DNA of 15,494 nt, from positions 1 through 15,494 of the forward strand of contig CAKTGS010000046.1 in NCBI GenBank assembly GCA_934561485.1, written 5' to 3'. Source of the stretch: an uncultured Faecalibacterium sp. GTDB lineage: Bacteria; Bacillota; Clostridia; Oscillospirales; Ruminococcaceae. The translations under genes were made by a program, and so were the position numbers. The notes below the pieces were generated by a model that made no database searches, was not told the origin of the DNA, and saw only the letters and a list, made by a program, of their open reading frames with translations. Positions 1 to 5,827 of this stretch are shown here, in pieces; the stretch's first letter is position 1, and every line of letters begins with the position of its first letter.

Positions 1-636
1 GACTGCGGCGGCCGCGGCTTTGTGATCCGCCAGCAGCGCACCCCCTTTGGCGTGATGCAGACCCAGCAGCCCTGCTCACGCTGCGGCGGCAAAGGCAAGC
101 TGGTCAAGAACCCCTGCAAGGTCTGCCATGGCAGCGGCAAGAACGCCGTGAAGAAAACGCTGGAAGTTGGCATTCCCGTGGGTATTGACGATGATCAGAG
201 CTTTGCACTGCGCGGCGTGGGCGATGCCGGCACCAACGGCGGCCCCGCAGGCGATGTGATCGTCATGGTCACCGTGCGGCCCAGCGAGGTGTTCCAGCGC
301 GATGGCTACGATGTGTGGGTCACGGTGCCCATTACCTACAGCCAGGCCGTGCTGGGCGACAGCATCACCGTACCCTCCATTGACGGCAAGGTGGAGTACA
401 CCGTGCCCGAAGGCACCCAGAGCGGCACCACCTTCCGCCTGCGCGGCAAGGGCATTCAGTATCTGAATGGCCGCGGCCGCGGCGATATGTACGTCAAGTG
501 CGAGGTGGAGATCCCCAAGAAGCTGAACAAGACCCAGCGCGATGCCCTGAAGAAATTTGAGGGCACCCTGAAAGAAGAAAACTACGAAAAGCGCAAGGGC
601 TTCTTTAAAAAGCTGAAAGATATGTTCAACGCATAA
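1..636 (+). CDS. dnaJ: Chaperone DnaJ (Hsp40), C-terminal part, 5'-truncated by window edge
   Basis: This is the distal part of the Hsp70 co-chaperone, which delivers unfolded clients to DnaK and stimulates its ATPase in the cytoplasm. The reading frame is open from base 1 (DCGGRGF), so the GTG at 22 is not the true start; the J-domain and the first zinc-finger repeats lie outside the window. Visible are the last zinc-finger repeats of CxxCxGxG type (CGGRGF, CSRCGGKGK, CKVCHGSGK), then the substrate-binding beta domains (VTVRPSEVFQRDGYDVW, TVPEGTQSGTTFRLRGKGI) and a lysine-rich tail ending in KKLKDMFNA. A strong terminator follows directly, so this is the last gene of its operon, probably the heat-shock grpE-dnaK-dnaJ cluster (inferred). 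Family assignment is very secure. Confidence 0.97.
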   Translation, partial: DCGGRGFVIRQQRTPFGVMQTQQPCSRCGGKGKLVKNPCKVCHGSGKNAVKKTLEVGIPVGIDDDQSFALRGVGDAGTNGGPAGDVIVMVTVRPSEVFQRDGYDVWVTVPITYSQAVLGDSITVPSIDGKVEYTVPEGTQSGTTFRLRGKGIQYLNGRGRGDMYVKCEVEIPKKLNKTQRDALKKFEGTLKEENYEKRKGFFKKLKDMFNA

Positions 637-649
637 GCAAAAATACAGA

Positions 650-687
650 AAGGCGGCGGCATCGGAAACGGTGCCGCCGCCTTTTTG
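650..687 (+). terminator. Rho-independent terminator after dnaJ
   Basis: A GC-rich stem, GGCGGCGGCATCG pairing with CGGTGCCGCCGCC (one wobble) around a GAAA loop, is followed by TTTTT. It begins about 15 bases after the dnaJ stop and closes that operon before the fic control region. Confidence 0.93.
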
Positions 688-707
688 CGTGGAAAAGAAA
701 AAGGGAG

Positions 708-782
708 TTTTCGTCTAACACCTTGCGCTTTCGTCTCAAATGGGGTATGATTGAGACGAAAGAACCATTGTGAGACGAAAGG
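708..782. repeat. Upstream four-site palindromic operator block of fic
   Basis: Four copies of an octamer are arranged symmetrically: TTTCGTCT at 709-716 and 729-736, then its complement AGACGAAA at 754-761 and 773-780. The inner pair forms a perfect 12-base inverted repeat (CTTTCGTCTCAA at 728-739, TTGAGACGAAAG at 751-762) with an 11-base spacer. The centre-to-centre steps are 20, 25 and 19 bases. The inner left site lies inside the promoter spacer, the inner right site covers the expected transcription start, and the outer right site abuts the fic Shine-Dalgarno (AAAGGAG, 778-784). This is the geometry of a repressor operator. A nearly identical block lies after the gene (1866-1940). The binding protein is not shown by sequence; the Fic protein's own winged helix is the obvious candidate. 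Confidence 0.85.
723..751 (+). promoter_or_regulatory. Probable sigma-70-type promoter of fic
   Basis: A -35 box TTGCGC (723-728), a 17-base spacer and a -10 box TATGAT (746-751) give a start near 758 and a leader of about 37 bases. The spacer is one arm of the palindromic operator block, so a protein bound there would block RNA polymerase. At the equivalent place in the downstream block the -10 is replaced by TGCTTT, so that copy does not look like a promoter. Confidence 0.7.
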
Positions 783-794
783 AGTGCGTGCGGA

Positions 795-1859
795 ATGCGG
801 CATTTTGACTATGAAAAGCTGGCAGACCGGCTTTGGGATCTGGAAACACTTACCGATGTTGCAAAGATCCATGAGTGCAAGGGGCGGCAGGAACTGTATG
901 TGCGCCAGAAACCGGAAGAACTGGACCGTCTGGTGGAAATTGCACGGATCCAGAGCACGGAATCGTCCAATAAGATCGAGGGCATTGTTACAACGGCGAC
1001 CCGCATGAAGCAGTTGCTTGCCGAAAAAACCACGCCGCGCAACCGGGACGAAGGCGAGATCATGGGATACCGGGACGTGCTGAATACGATCCACGAGCAC
1101 CATGATGACATTCCGGTCAAGCCGGCTTATATCCTGCAGCTGCACCGGGACCTGATGCAGTACGCGGGCGTTTCTTACGGCGGGCATTTCAAAAATGTGC
1201 AGAACTATATCAATGAGACCCGACCGGACGGCACGCAGGTGACCCGCTTTACCCCCATGGCCCCGTATGAAACGGAGACCGCCATGGAGGCGATCTGCCA
1301 GAGTTACCAGCGCACGATTGCGCAGGAGAAGATCGACCCGCTGCTGCTGATCCCGGTGTTCATCTGTGATTTTCTGTGCATTCATCCGTTCAATGATGGC
1401 AACGGCCGCATGAGCCGCCTGCTGACGCTGCTGCTGCTGTACCGGAATGGCTACGAGGTTGGAAAATACATCAGCATTGAAAAGCAGATCGAAAATACAA
1501 AGGATACCTATTATGAGGTATTGCAGCAGATCGACCAGGGATGGTATGAGGAGACCAACGACCCAACGCCCTTTATCCGTTATATGCTCAAGGTGATCCT
1601 GGCGAGTTACCGGGAGTTTGAAGAGCGGGTCGGGCTGGTTCATGCGGCCGGGACCCGCAGCTCGGCATACGATGTTGTGAAAAAGTATGTGGATGGAAAG
1701 ATTGGCCGTTTTACCAGTGCAGAAGTAATCGCGGCCTGCCCTTCGGCGGCAAAATCAACGATCCTGCGCGTGCTGAAGGAACTGACAGAGCAGGGGGTGC
1801 TCCGGAAGATCGGTGCGGGGCGCAGCACCTGCTACATCCGCAGCGATGCCGGGGAATGA
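795..1859 (+). CDS. Fic-domain AMP-transferase-like protein with C-terminal winged helix
   Basis: 354 aa. Fic enzymes usually transfer AMP (sometimes other phosphate-linked groups) from a nucleotide to a hydroxyl side chain of a target protein. The core motif HPFNDGNGRMSR (residues 197-208) is intact, including catalytic His197. An N-terminal alpha-inhibitory motif of the (S/T)xxxE(G/N) type is present as SNKIEG (58-63), typical of self-inhibited class II Fic proteins, so no separate antitoxin is needed. About the last 65 residues (TSAEVIAACPSAAKSTILRVLKELTEQGVL) look like a winged helix-turn-helix, suggesting DNA binding. The start at 795 is supported by AAAGGAG ten bases upstream. The gene stands alone between a terminator and mirrored operator blocks, which suggests an autoregulated single-gene unit. 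Target, nucleotide and autoregulation are inferred, not visible. Confidence 0.93.
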   Translation: MRHFDYEKLADRLWDLETLTDVAKIHECKGRQELYVRQKPEELDRLVEIARIQSTESSNKIEGIVTTATRMKQLLAEKTTPRNRDEGEIMGYRDVLNTIHEHHDDIPVKPAYILQLHRDLMQYAGVSYGGHFKNVQNYINETRPDGTQVTRFTPMAPYETETAMEAICQSYQRTIAQEKIDPLLLIPVFICDFLCIHPFNDGNGRMSRLLTLLLLYRNGYEVGKYISIEKQIENTKDTYYEVLQQIDQGWYEETNDPTPFIRYMLKVILASYREFEERVGLVHAAGTRSSAYDVVKKYVDGKIGRFTSAEVIAACPSAAKSTILRVLKELTEQGVLRKIGAGRSTCYIRSDAGE

Positions 1860-1865
1860 ACGGGA

Positions 1866-1940
1866 TTTTTCATCTCACAAATCTTCTTTCGTCTCAAATG
1901 GGGTGCTTTTGAGACGAAAGCGGATTCCATGAGACGAAAC
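1866..1940. repeat. Downstream copy of the fic four-site palindromic block
   Basis: This has the same architecture as the block before fic: a degenerate TTTCATCT (1868-1875), TTTCGTCT (1887-1894), AGACGAAA (1912-1919) and AGACGAAA (1932-1939). The inner inverted repeat is 13 bases here (arms 1886-1898 and 1908-1920). The 35-base cores 728-762 and 1886-1920 differ only in a 4-base stretch; 19 bases from CTTTCGTC onward are identical. The two block centres are about 1.16 kb apart and enclose fic completely. It could be a second operator for looping, or the scar/end of a mobile cassette. Confidence 0.85.
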
Positions 1941-1953
1941 GGGAAAACAAAAC

Positions 1954-1988
1954 GGCGAGGGGGCTTCCCAGCGGGAAGCCCCCTCGCC
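1954..1988. terminator. Bidirectional terminator between fic and the small peptide genes
   Basis: A perfect 16-base-pair stem (1954-1969 with 1973-1988) has a three-base AGC loop. On the minus strand it is followed by GTTTTGTTTT, on the plus strand by the weaker TATGTTGTTCTTT. It sits between two convergent transcription units and can serve both, better for the minus strand. Confidence 0.88.
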
Positions 1989-2030
1989 TATGTTGTTCTT
2001 TGGTGTCTCCGGGCTTGTGCTATGAGACGA

Positions 2031-2354
2031 TCAGAGCAGAACGAGGGCTGCGTTGACCACAAAGCCCACGCCGGTAGCGCAGGAGCTGACGACCCAGAAG
2101 GCGCGGCCCGCGTCACGGATCAGATTCTCGGTGCTCTTGTTCATATCAGCGGCCAGAGCGTCCAGGCCGGTCTCGATCCAGCTGTTGGGGTTGGACTTGC
2201 GGTAGTTGCGCACCGCCATAATGCCCATGTACCAGCCGATGGGCGGGATCCAGTTCAGAACGGCTTCGCCCATGGTGGCACCGCCGGAGGTATAGGTCAT
2301 TTCTTCCTGAGACAGAACGTTGCAATACGCGGGAAGCATCATAGTCTTTTCCAT
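2031..2354 (-). CDS. Double-glycine-leader secreted peptide, bacteriocin-like (second of pair)
   Basis: 107 aa. The N-terminus carries LSQEEMTYTSGG (residues 14-25), which fits the class II bacteriocin leader pattern LSxxELxxIxGG, with Glu at -8, Met at -7 and Gly-Gly at -2/-1. A C39-peptidase ABC transporter would cut after GG and leave a core of about 82 aa. The core has two hydrophobic segments (AVLNWIPPIGWYMGIMAV; FWVVSSCATGVGFVVNAALVLL) around a charged amphipathic part, LDALAADMNKSTENLIRDAG. That part is closely similar to VDDLSADMKQSASNFVRDG in the neighbouring peptide, so the two are paralogues. The ATG at 2354 has TAAAGGAG seven bases upstream. No transporter, immunity or modification gene is in view. 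A bacteriocin or signalling peptide is the best guess; activity is unproven. Confidence 0.75.
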   Translation of the reverse strand: MEKTMMLPAYCNVLSQEEMTYTSGGATMGEAVLNWIPPIGWYMGIMAVRNYRKSNPNSWIETGLDALAADMNKSTENLIRDAGRAFWVVSSCATGVGFVVNAALVLL

Positions 2355-2424
2355 AAGAACACTCCTTTACAAAGCTATCCTGACAGCGTGCGGGAATGCT
2401 CGCTGCGGGTTCCAGAAGAAACGG

Positions 2425-2778
2425 TCAGCGCCGCAGGAACAGCAGCGCGGCGCTCAGCGGGGCCAGGGCGGTGACCATGGCAGCCGACACGCCGTCCCGT
2501 ACAAAGTTGGAAGCCGACTGCTTCATGTCGGCACTCAGGTCGTCCACAGCGCGGCCCAGAATGGTAAAGATGTTGCCCTCGGTGTTATCTTTTTCCTTGA
2601 GCCAGGCGCGGGACTGCCCGATGCCCCAGATATAACTGGAGGCAAGCACTACGCTGCCCACAGCCGAAGAGATGCCCACCAGGACACTGCCAAGGCCCAG
2701 GGCACCGCCCTCGGTATAGGTCATTTCCTCTGCGGTGAGGGGGGCATATCCTGCAGGAAAATGCAGTTCATTGCACAT
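2425..2778 (-). CDS. Double-glycine-leader secreted peptide, bacteriocin-like (first of pair)
   Basis: 117 aa from ATG 2778. An upstream in-frame TTG at 2784 lies only three bases from the TAAAGGAG ribosome site, whereas the ATG lies nine, so the ATG is preferred. The leader LTAEEMTYTEGG (residues 16-27) matches the double-glycine pattern position for position with the downstream peptide (shared EEMTYTxGG). The core, about 90 aa, starts with a small, glycine-rich hydrophobic stretch (ALGLGSVLVGISSAVGSVVLASS) containing GxxxG-like spacing. It then has a charged middle and ends in a second hydrophobic segment, ALAPLSAALLFLRR. It is the promoter-proximal gene; 70 bases without an evident terminator separate it from its paralogue, so the two are probably co-transcribed. 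Paired unequal peptides resemble two-peptide bacteriocins, but the cores are longer than usual for that class. Confidence 0.75.
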   Translation of the reverse strand: MCNELHFPAGYAPLTAEEMTYTEGGALGLGSVLVGISSAVGSVVLASSYIWGIGQSRAWLKEKDNTEGNIFTILGRAVDDLSADMKQSASNFVRDGVSAAMVTALAPLSAALLFLRR

Positions 2779-2870
2779 CGTCAAACACTCCTTTAAAAGG
2801 TTTTGTCCGCAATGTCAGGCAGCGGTTCTGCCCGCCGGATACCCGGTTGGAAGCCGCTTCCTGTAATGCC

Positions 2871-2899
2871 ATTCTACAACACTTGTCTTTTTTTTGCAA
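2871..2899 (-). promoter_or_regulatory. Sigma-70-type promoter of the double-glycine peptide pair
   Basis: Reading the minus strand, a -35 TTGCAA (2899-2894), a 17-base A-rich spacer and a -10 TAGAAT (2876-2871) precede the peptide genes. The start would be near 2864, giving a leader of about 85 bases before the ATG at 2778. The leader shows no obvious structure. Confidence 0.7.
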
Positions 2900-2942
2900 G
2901 AGGATTTTGTGCAGCCTACGCAAAAATCGGAAAGGCACATAG

Positions 2943-2977
2943 AAAAGACTGCAAAAGTTTGTACAAAAAGACTGCAA
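2943..2977. repeat. Tandem 12-base direct repeats upstream of the peptide-pair promoter
   Basis: AAAAGACTGCAA occurs exactly at 2943-2954 and 2966-2977, with a 23-base period. The 11 bases between them, with flanking A's, hold a 10-base palindrome TTTGTACAAA (2958-2967). The pair lies about 44 bases upstream of the -35 box. Direct repeats at about two helical turns are the usual binding site of LytTR-type regulators at bacteriocin promoters, but the motif itself is not a recognised consensus. Confidence 0.55.
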
Positions 2978-2993
2978 TTATTTCGGAATTATG

Positions 2994-3036
2994 AAAAACG
3001 CCCGCACAGCGGCAAAAAACAGTGCACTGCACGGGC
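2994..3036 (-). terminator. Rho-independent terminator after the DHHW gene
   Basis: On the minus strand GCCCGTGCAG (3036-3027) pairs with CTGTGCGGGC (3009-3000), with two G-U wobbles, and is followed by GTTTTTC. It begins 18 bases after the stop codon and separates the acetylation operon from the peptide-pair promoter. Confidence 0.8.
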
Positions 3037-3053
3037 AGAAGAAACAATGGAGC

Positions 3054-4226
3054 TTAATCGGCCACACCGGCACGGTAAAGGTACGGGTCACTCTTGAAGC
3101 TGTCAAAGCTGTACAGCACAAGGATCTGATCGTAGCCGTTGTCGGCGATCAGCTGGTCCAGGCCGTAGTTGTAATTGCGGAAGTCCACCACGTCAATGTC
3201 GGCGTAGTTGGCGGTCAGGTAGGGCACAAAGCAGTTGGCGTAGCTGTCCTTGATAACAAGGATGCGGCCGGTGCCATTGCCCTGCACCCGGCTTAAACCG
3301 TTGTTGCCGTGCAGGAACATGGCGTACTTGTCGTACACGTTCAGCTTGTCGGTGTCGTACAGGCCGGTCTCGGTGCCATCTGCAGGCTGGCCTGCCGCCG
3401 TGACGTTGTAGATGGTCAGACGGTTGGGCAGGTCGTACCAGGTGATGGTGTCCGGCACGGCGTTCCAGGTGCGGGCCTTGGAGTAGTGGGTGCCGTAGAA
3501 GTTTTCGGCGGTCAGCGCGGTATGGGAGGCCGTGTCAAAGGGCGTCAGGCCCAGGGCATCGCACAGCTGGCTGTAGGCGTAATACGCGCCCAGGCTGGTC
3601 CAGTGGTGGTCGGTGCGGTAGTAGATATATTCGCTCTTGTGTTCGGTCAGGGTGCTTCGCACGTCCACAAAGCGTCCTCCGGCAGCCTGCACCGTGGCAG
3701 ACAGCTGGTCCAGATAGGCATTTTCGTCCAGCAGGGGGGCGTGGGCGGGCACATTTTCCGGGTAGATCTCCGAGGCCGCCGGGGCCAGCATCACATTCAC
3801 CTTGCCAGGATATCGCTGGCAGAGGGATTCCAGTGCGGCGGTATTTTTGGGGAGGGTGCGCTCCTCACTGGAAAGCAGGCTGAAGGTGCGGGGGAACATC
3901 ATATGCTCTTTGCCCAGCAGGATGCCGCCGTTCTGCTCCTTCTGCAGCACGGTGGTTTCCACAGCGCTCTGCAGGCCGATCCACTGATCCCGGCCGAACA
4001 CCTGATCCTTCACGTACTTGGTGTAAGCGGTAAAGTAATTGTTCAGCCCCTGGGCCGAAAACTGGGTCAGGGCAGGGCGCTGGCTCAGGGTGGTGTTTTC
4101 CAGCTCGCTGTAGGCGCGGTCCGGCGTGAGCAGGTCGGCCGCAAACAGCCCCACAAAGAACAGGGTGAACACCACCAGCACCGGATACTGCAGCAGCGAA
4201 GCCGATTTTTTGGAATGCTTGTCCAT
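3054..4226 (-). CDS. DHHW-family (AlgJ/AlgX-like) cell-surface protein
   Basis: 390 aa. One N-terminal membrane segment (about residues 13-33, YPVLVVFTLFFVGLFAADLL) anchors an extracellular domain. The family hallmark is intact as TDHHW (D206, H207, H208, W209), and a VIKDSYANCF stretch near the end resembles the SGNH-hydrolase-like core of AlgJ/AlgX. In related systems these proteins act with a membrane-bound O-acyltransferase to move acetyl groups onto exported polysaccharide. The MBOAT gene ends only 13 bases upstream, so the two are co-transcribed and probably work together. ATG 4226 is preceded by GAGGGGGTG; another ATG four bases earlier is out of frame. The substrate polymer (teichoic acid, exopolysaccharide or peptidoglycan) cannot be read from the sequence. 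Confidence 0.9.
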   Translation of the reverse strand: MDKHSKKSASLLQYPVLVVFTLFFVGLFAADLLTPDRAYSELENTTLSQRPALTQFSAQGLNNYFTAYTKYVKDQVFGRDQWIGLQSAVETTVLQKEQNGGILLGKEHMMFPRTFSLLSSEERTLPKNTAALESLCQRYPGKVNVMLAPAASEIYPENVPAHAPLLDENAYLDQLSATVQAAGGRFVDVRSTLTEHKSEYIYYRTDHHWTSLGAYYAYSQLCDALGLTPFDTASHTALTAENFYGTHYSKARTWNAVPDTITWYDLPNRLTIYNVTAAGQPADGTETGLYDTDKLNVYDKYAMFLHGNNGLSRVQGNGTGRILVIKDSYANCFVPYLTANYADIDVVDFRNYNYGLDQLIADNGYDQILVLYSFDSFKSDPYLYRAGVAD

Positions 4227-4239
4227 CCATCACACCCCC

Positions 4240-5658
4240 TCAGAAATTGAAGTACAGGAACGGGCTGTTGGTGCTGCCCACCACGTAAGCGGTGGAAACC
4301 ACCAGCAGCAGAAGGATCACGGCACAGCGGGTGACCGCATTGCGCCGCAGGAAGTTCCAGATCTTTTCGATCAGCGGGGTGCAGCACACCGCGCTCACGG
4401 CCAGCAGCACGCCGTAGTTGCGCAGGAAATACAGCGGCGACACACCGCCGGACGGGACGAAGAGCTTCTGGAACAGCAGCCCGAAGTTTACGCCCGTGTC
4501 ATTGCCCACGAACATGGCCCAGCCCACCACCACAAGAAACAGGGTGTAGAGATGAGGCCAGACTTTGCCCTTTTGCAGATGCTTGAGCAGGAACAGTTTT
4601 TCGATGGCCAGCAGCACAAAGTAGTACAGGCCCCAGCAGATAAAGTTCCAGTTGGCACCGTGCCAGATGCCGGTGAGCAGTTCCACAATGAACAGGTTCA
4701 GGATCTGGCGCTTCAGGCCTTTGCGGTTGCCGCCCAGGGGAATGTACACATACTCCCGGAACCAGCCGGACAGGGTCATGTGCCAGCGCCGCCAGAACTC
4801 GGTGATGGAGGCGGAGATATACGGGTAATTGAAGTTTGCAGGGAAATCGAAGCCCAGCATCTTGCCCATGCCGATGCCCATCATGGAGTAGCCGGAAAAG
4901 TCGAAGTACAGCTGCAGGCTGTAGGCGATGATGCCCAGCCACACCAGCGGAGTGGAAGCGTTGGCCAGCCCCACAAAGGTGGTGGAAGGGCTGGACGATA
5001 CGCCGATGATGTCGGTCCACAAAGCACCAATGGCGTCTGCCAGCAGCACCTTTTTGGCCAGACCGAAGGTGAACAGGGTCATGCCGTCCTCGATCTGCTG
5101 GAGGTTATAGCGGTGCTGGTAGACGTGCAGCTGGTTCGACACATCGCGGTATTTCACGATGGGGCCGGCGATGAGCTGCGGGAACATGACCACATAGGCA
5201 CCAAAGTCGATGATGTTGCGCTCGGCCTTTACATCCCGGCGGTAGACGTCAATGGAGTAGGAAAGGGTCTGGAAGGTGTAAAAGCTGATGCCCAGCGGCA
5301 GGGTGCCGATGCCCTGGATCTCGGCAAAGGCAGTGCCCAGCAGGGCGTTGGCGCTGCGCAGCACAAAGTTTGCGTACTTGAAGTAGAACAGCATCCCCAG
5401 GCTGCCGATGAGGGCAATGAGCAGAAATACTTTGCGCAGGGCGGGGCTGGCATCAAAATGCTCAATGCACAGCCCGCAGAGATAGTTGATGAGGATGAGG
5501 GCCACCATGACCGGGAAAAAGCGCACTTCCCCCCAGCAGTAGAACACCAGGCTGCACACGAACAGCACGGTGTTTTTGAGCCTGGCAGGCGCAAGGTAAT
5601 ACAGCGCCAGCGTGATAGGCAGGAACCGGAACAGAAAAATGATGGTGCTGAAAACCAA
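4240..5658 (-). CDS. MBOAT-family O-acyltransferase, AlgI/DltB-like
   Basis: 472 aa from a TTG start at 5658, chosen because AAGGAGG lies eight bases upstream (5673-5667) and the protein then begins at its first membrane helix, as family members do (VFSTIIFLFRFLPITLALYYL). An open frame continues to 5808, but it runs through a hairpin repeat and is not expected to be coding. It is a polytopic membrane protein. The MBOAT signature is clear: WRRWHMTLSGWFREYVYIPLGGNR with H293, and TGIWHGANWNF with the conserved presumed catalytic H333. AlgI-type enzymes pass acetyl groups across the membrane to an extracytoplasmic partner; here that partner is probably the DHHW protein encoded directly downstream. 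It is AlgI-like rather than DltB proper, because no dlt genes are nearby. Confidence in the family is high. Confidence 0.94.
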   Translation of the reverse strand: MVFSTIIFLFRFLPITLALYYLAPARLKNTVLFVCSLVFYCWGEVRFFPVMVALILINYLCGLCIEHFDASPALRKVFLLIALIGSLGMLFYFKYANFVLRSANALLGTAFAEIQGIGTLPLGISFYTFQTLSYSIDVYRRDVKAERNIIDFGAYVVMFPQLIAGPIVKYRDVSNQLHVYQHRYNLQQIEDGMTLFTFGLAKKVLLADAIGALWTDIIGVSSSPSTTFVGLANASTPLVWLGIIAYSLQLYFDFSGYSMMGIGMGKMLGFDFPANFNYPYISASITEFWRRWHMTLSGWFREYVYIPLGGNRKGLKRQILNLFIVELLTGIWHGANWNFICWGLYYFVLLAIEKLFLLKHLQKGKVWPHLYTLFLVVVGWAMFVGNDTGVNFGLLFQKLFVPSGGVSPLYFLRNYGVLLAVSAVCCTPLIEKIWNFLRRNAVTRCAVILLLLVVSTAYVVGSTNSPFLYFNF

Positions 5659-5685
5659 GGCGTCAGCCTCCTTTTTGTAAATGAA

Positions 5686-5768
5686 AACCTTCTCAGGCCG
5701 CTTCGCGTCCAGCTCCCCCGAGAGGGGAGCTGGCAACGCCGTGAGACGTTGACGGAGAGGGTGCGATA
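5686..5768. repeat. REP-like hairpin element in the MBOAT 5' region
   Basis: A non-coding mosaic of hairpins: CGC-TTC-GCG (5699-5707), a perfect 10-base-pair stem CCAGCTCCCC/GGGGAGCTGG (5709-5718 with 5724-5733), and CAACG/CGTTG (5734-5738 with 5747-5751), ending in GACGGAGAGGGTGCG. The order long hairpin, short hairpin, GAxxGAxxGAGGGTGC recurs in the element at 14808-14929, which suggests a dispersed repeat family. It lies between the lipoprotein terminator and the MBOAT ribosome site. I see no convincing promoter for MBOAT. Confidence 0.7.
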
Positions 5769-5782
5769 AAATCGTTTGGCCG

Positions 5783-5813
5783 AAAAAAGCCGATGCCGCA
5801 GATGGCACCGGCT
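5783..5813 (-). terminator. Rho-independent terminator after the lipoprotein gene
   Basis: Minus strand: AGCCGGTGCC (5813-5804) pairs with GGCATCGGCT (5797-5788), one wobble, six-base loop, then TTTTTT. It closes the lipoprotein gene and so separates it transcriptionally, at least partly, from MBOAT-DHHW. Confidence 0.88.
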
Positions 5814-5827
5814 TGGGGTCCGTTGAT

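Noticed and set aside
582..1643. 353-codon minus-strand frame across fic and the dnaJ end
   Set aside because: The opposite strand carries an unmistakable Fic domain and the dnaJ C-terminus. The frame has no family features and crosses two terminators or operators.
708..1940. GAGACGAAA repeats as a CRISPR array
   Set aside because: The units are about 10 bases, in both orientations, with 9-15 base gaps and a gene in between; there are no cas genes.
2320..2796. 158-codon plus-strand frame over the small peptide genes
   Set aside because: The minus-strand frames have ribosome sites, a promoter and matching leader motifs; the plus frame is their shadow.
4126..5769. 547-codon open frame on the plus strand, antisense to MBOAT
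   Set aside because: It is the GC-rich shadow of MBOAT and DHHW. It has His/Gln/Gly-rich composition with no domain, no ribosome site, and crosses the repeat element.
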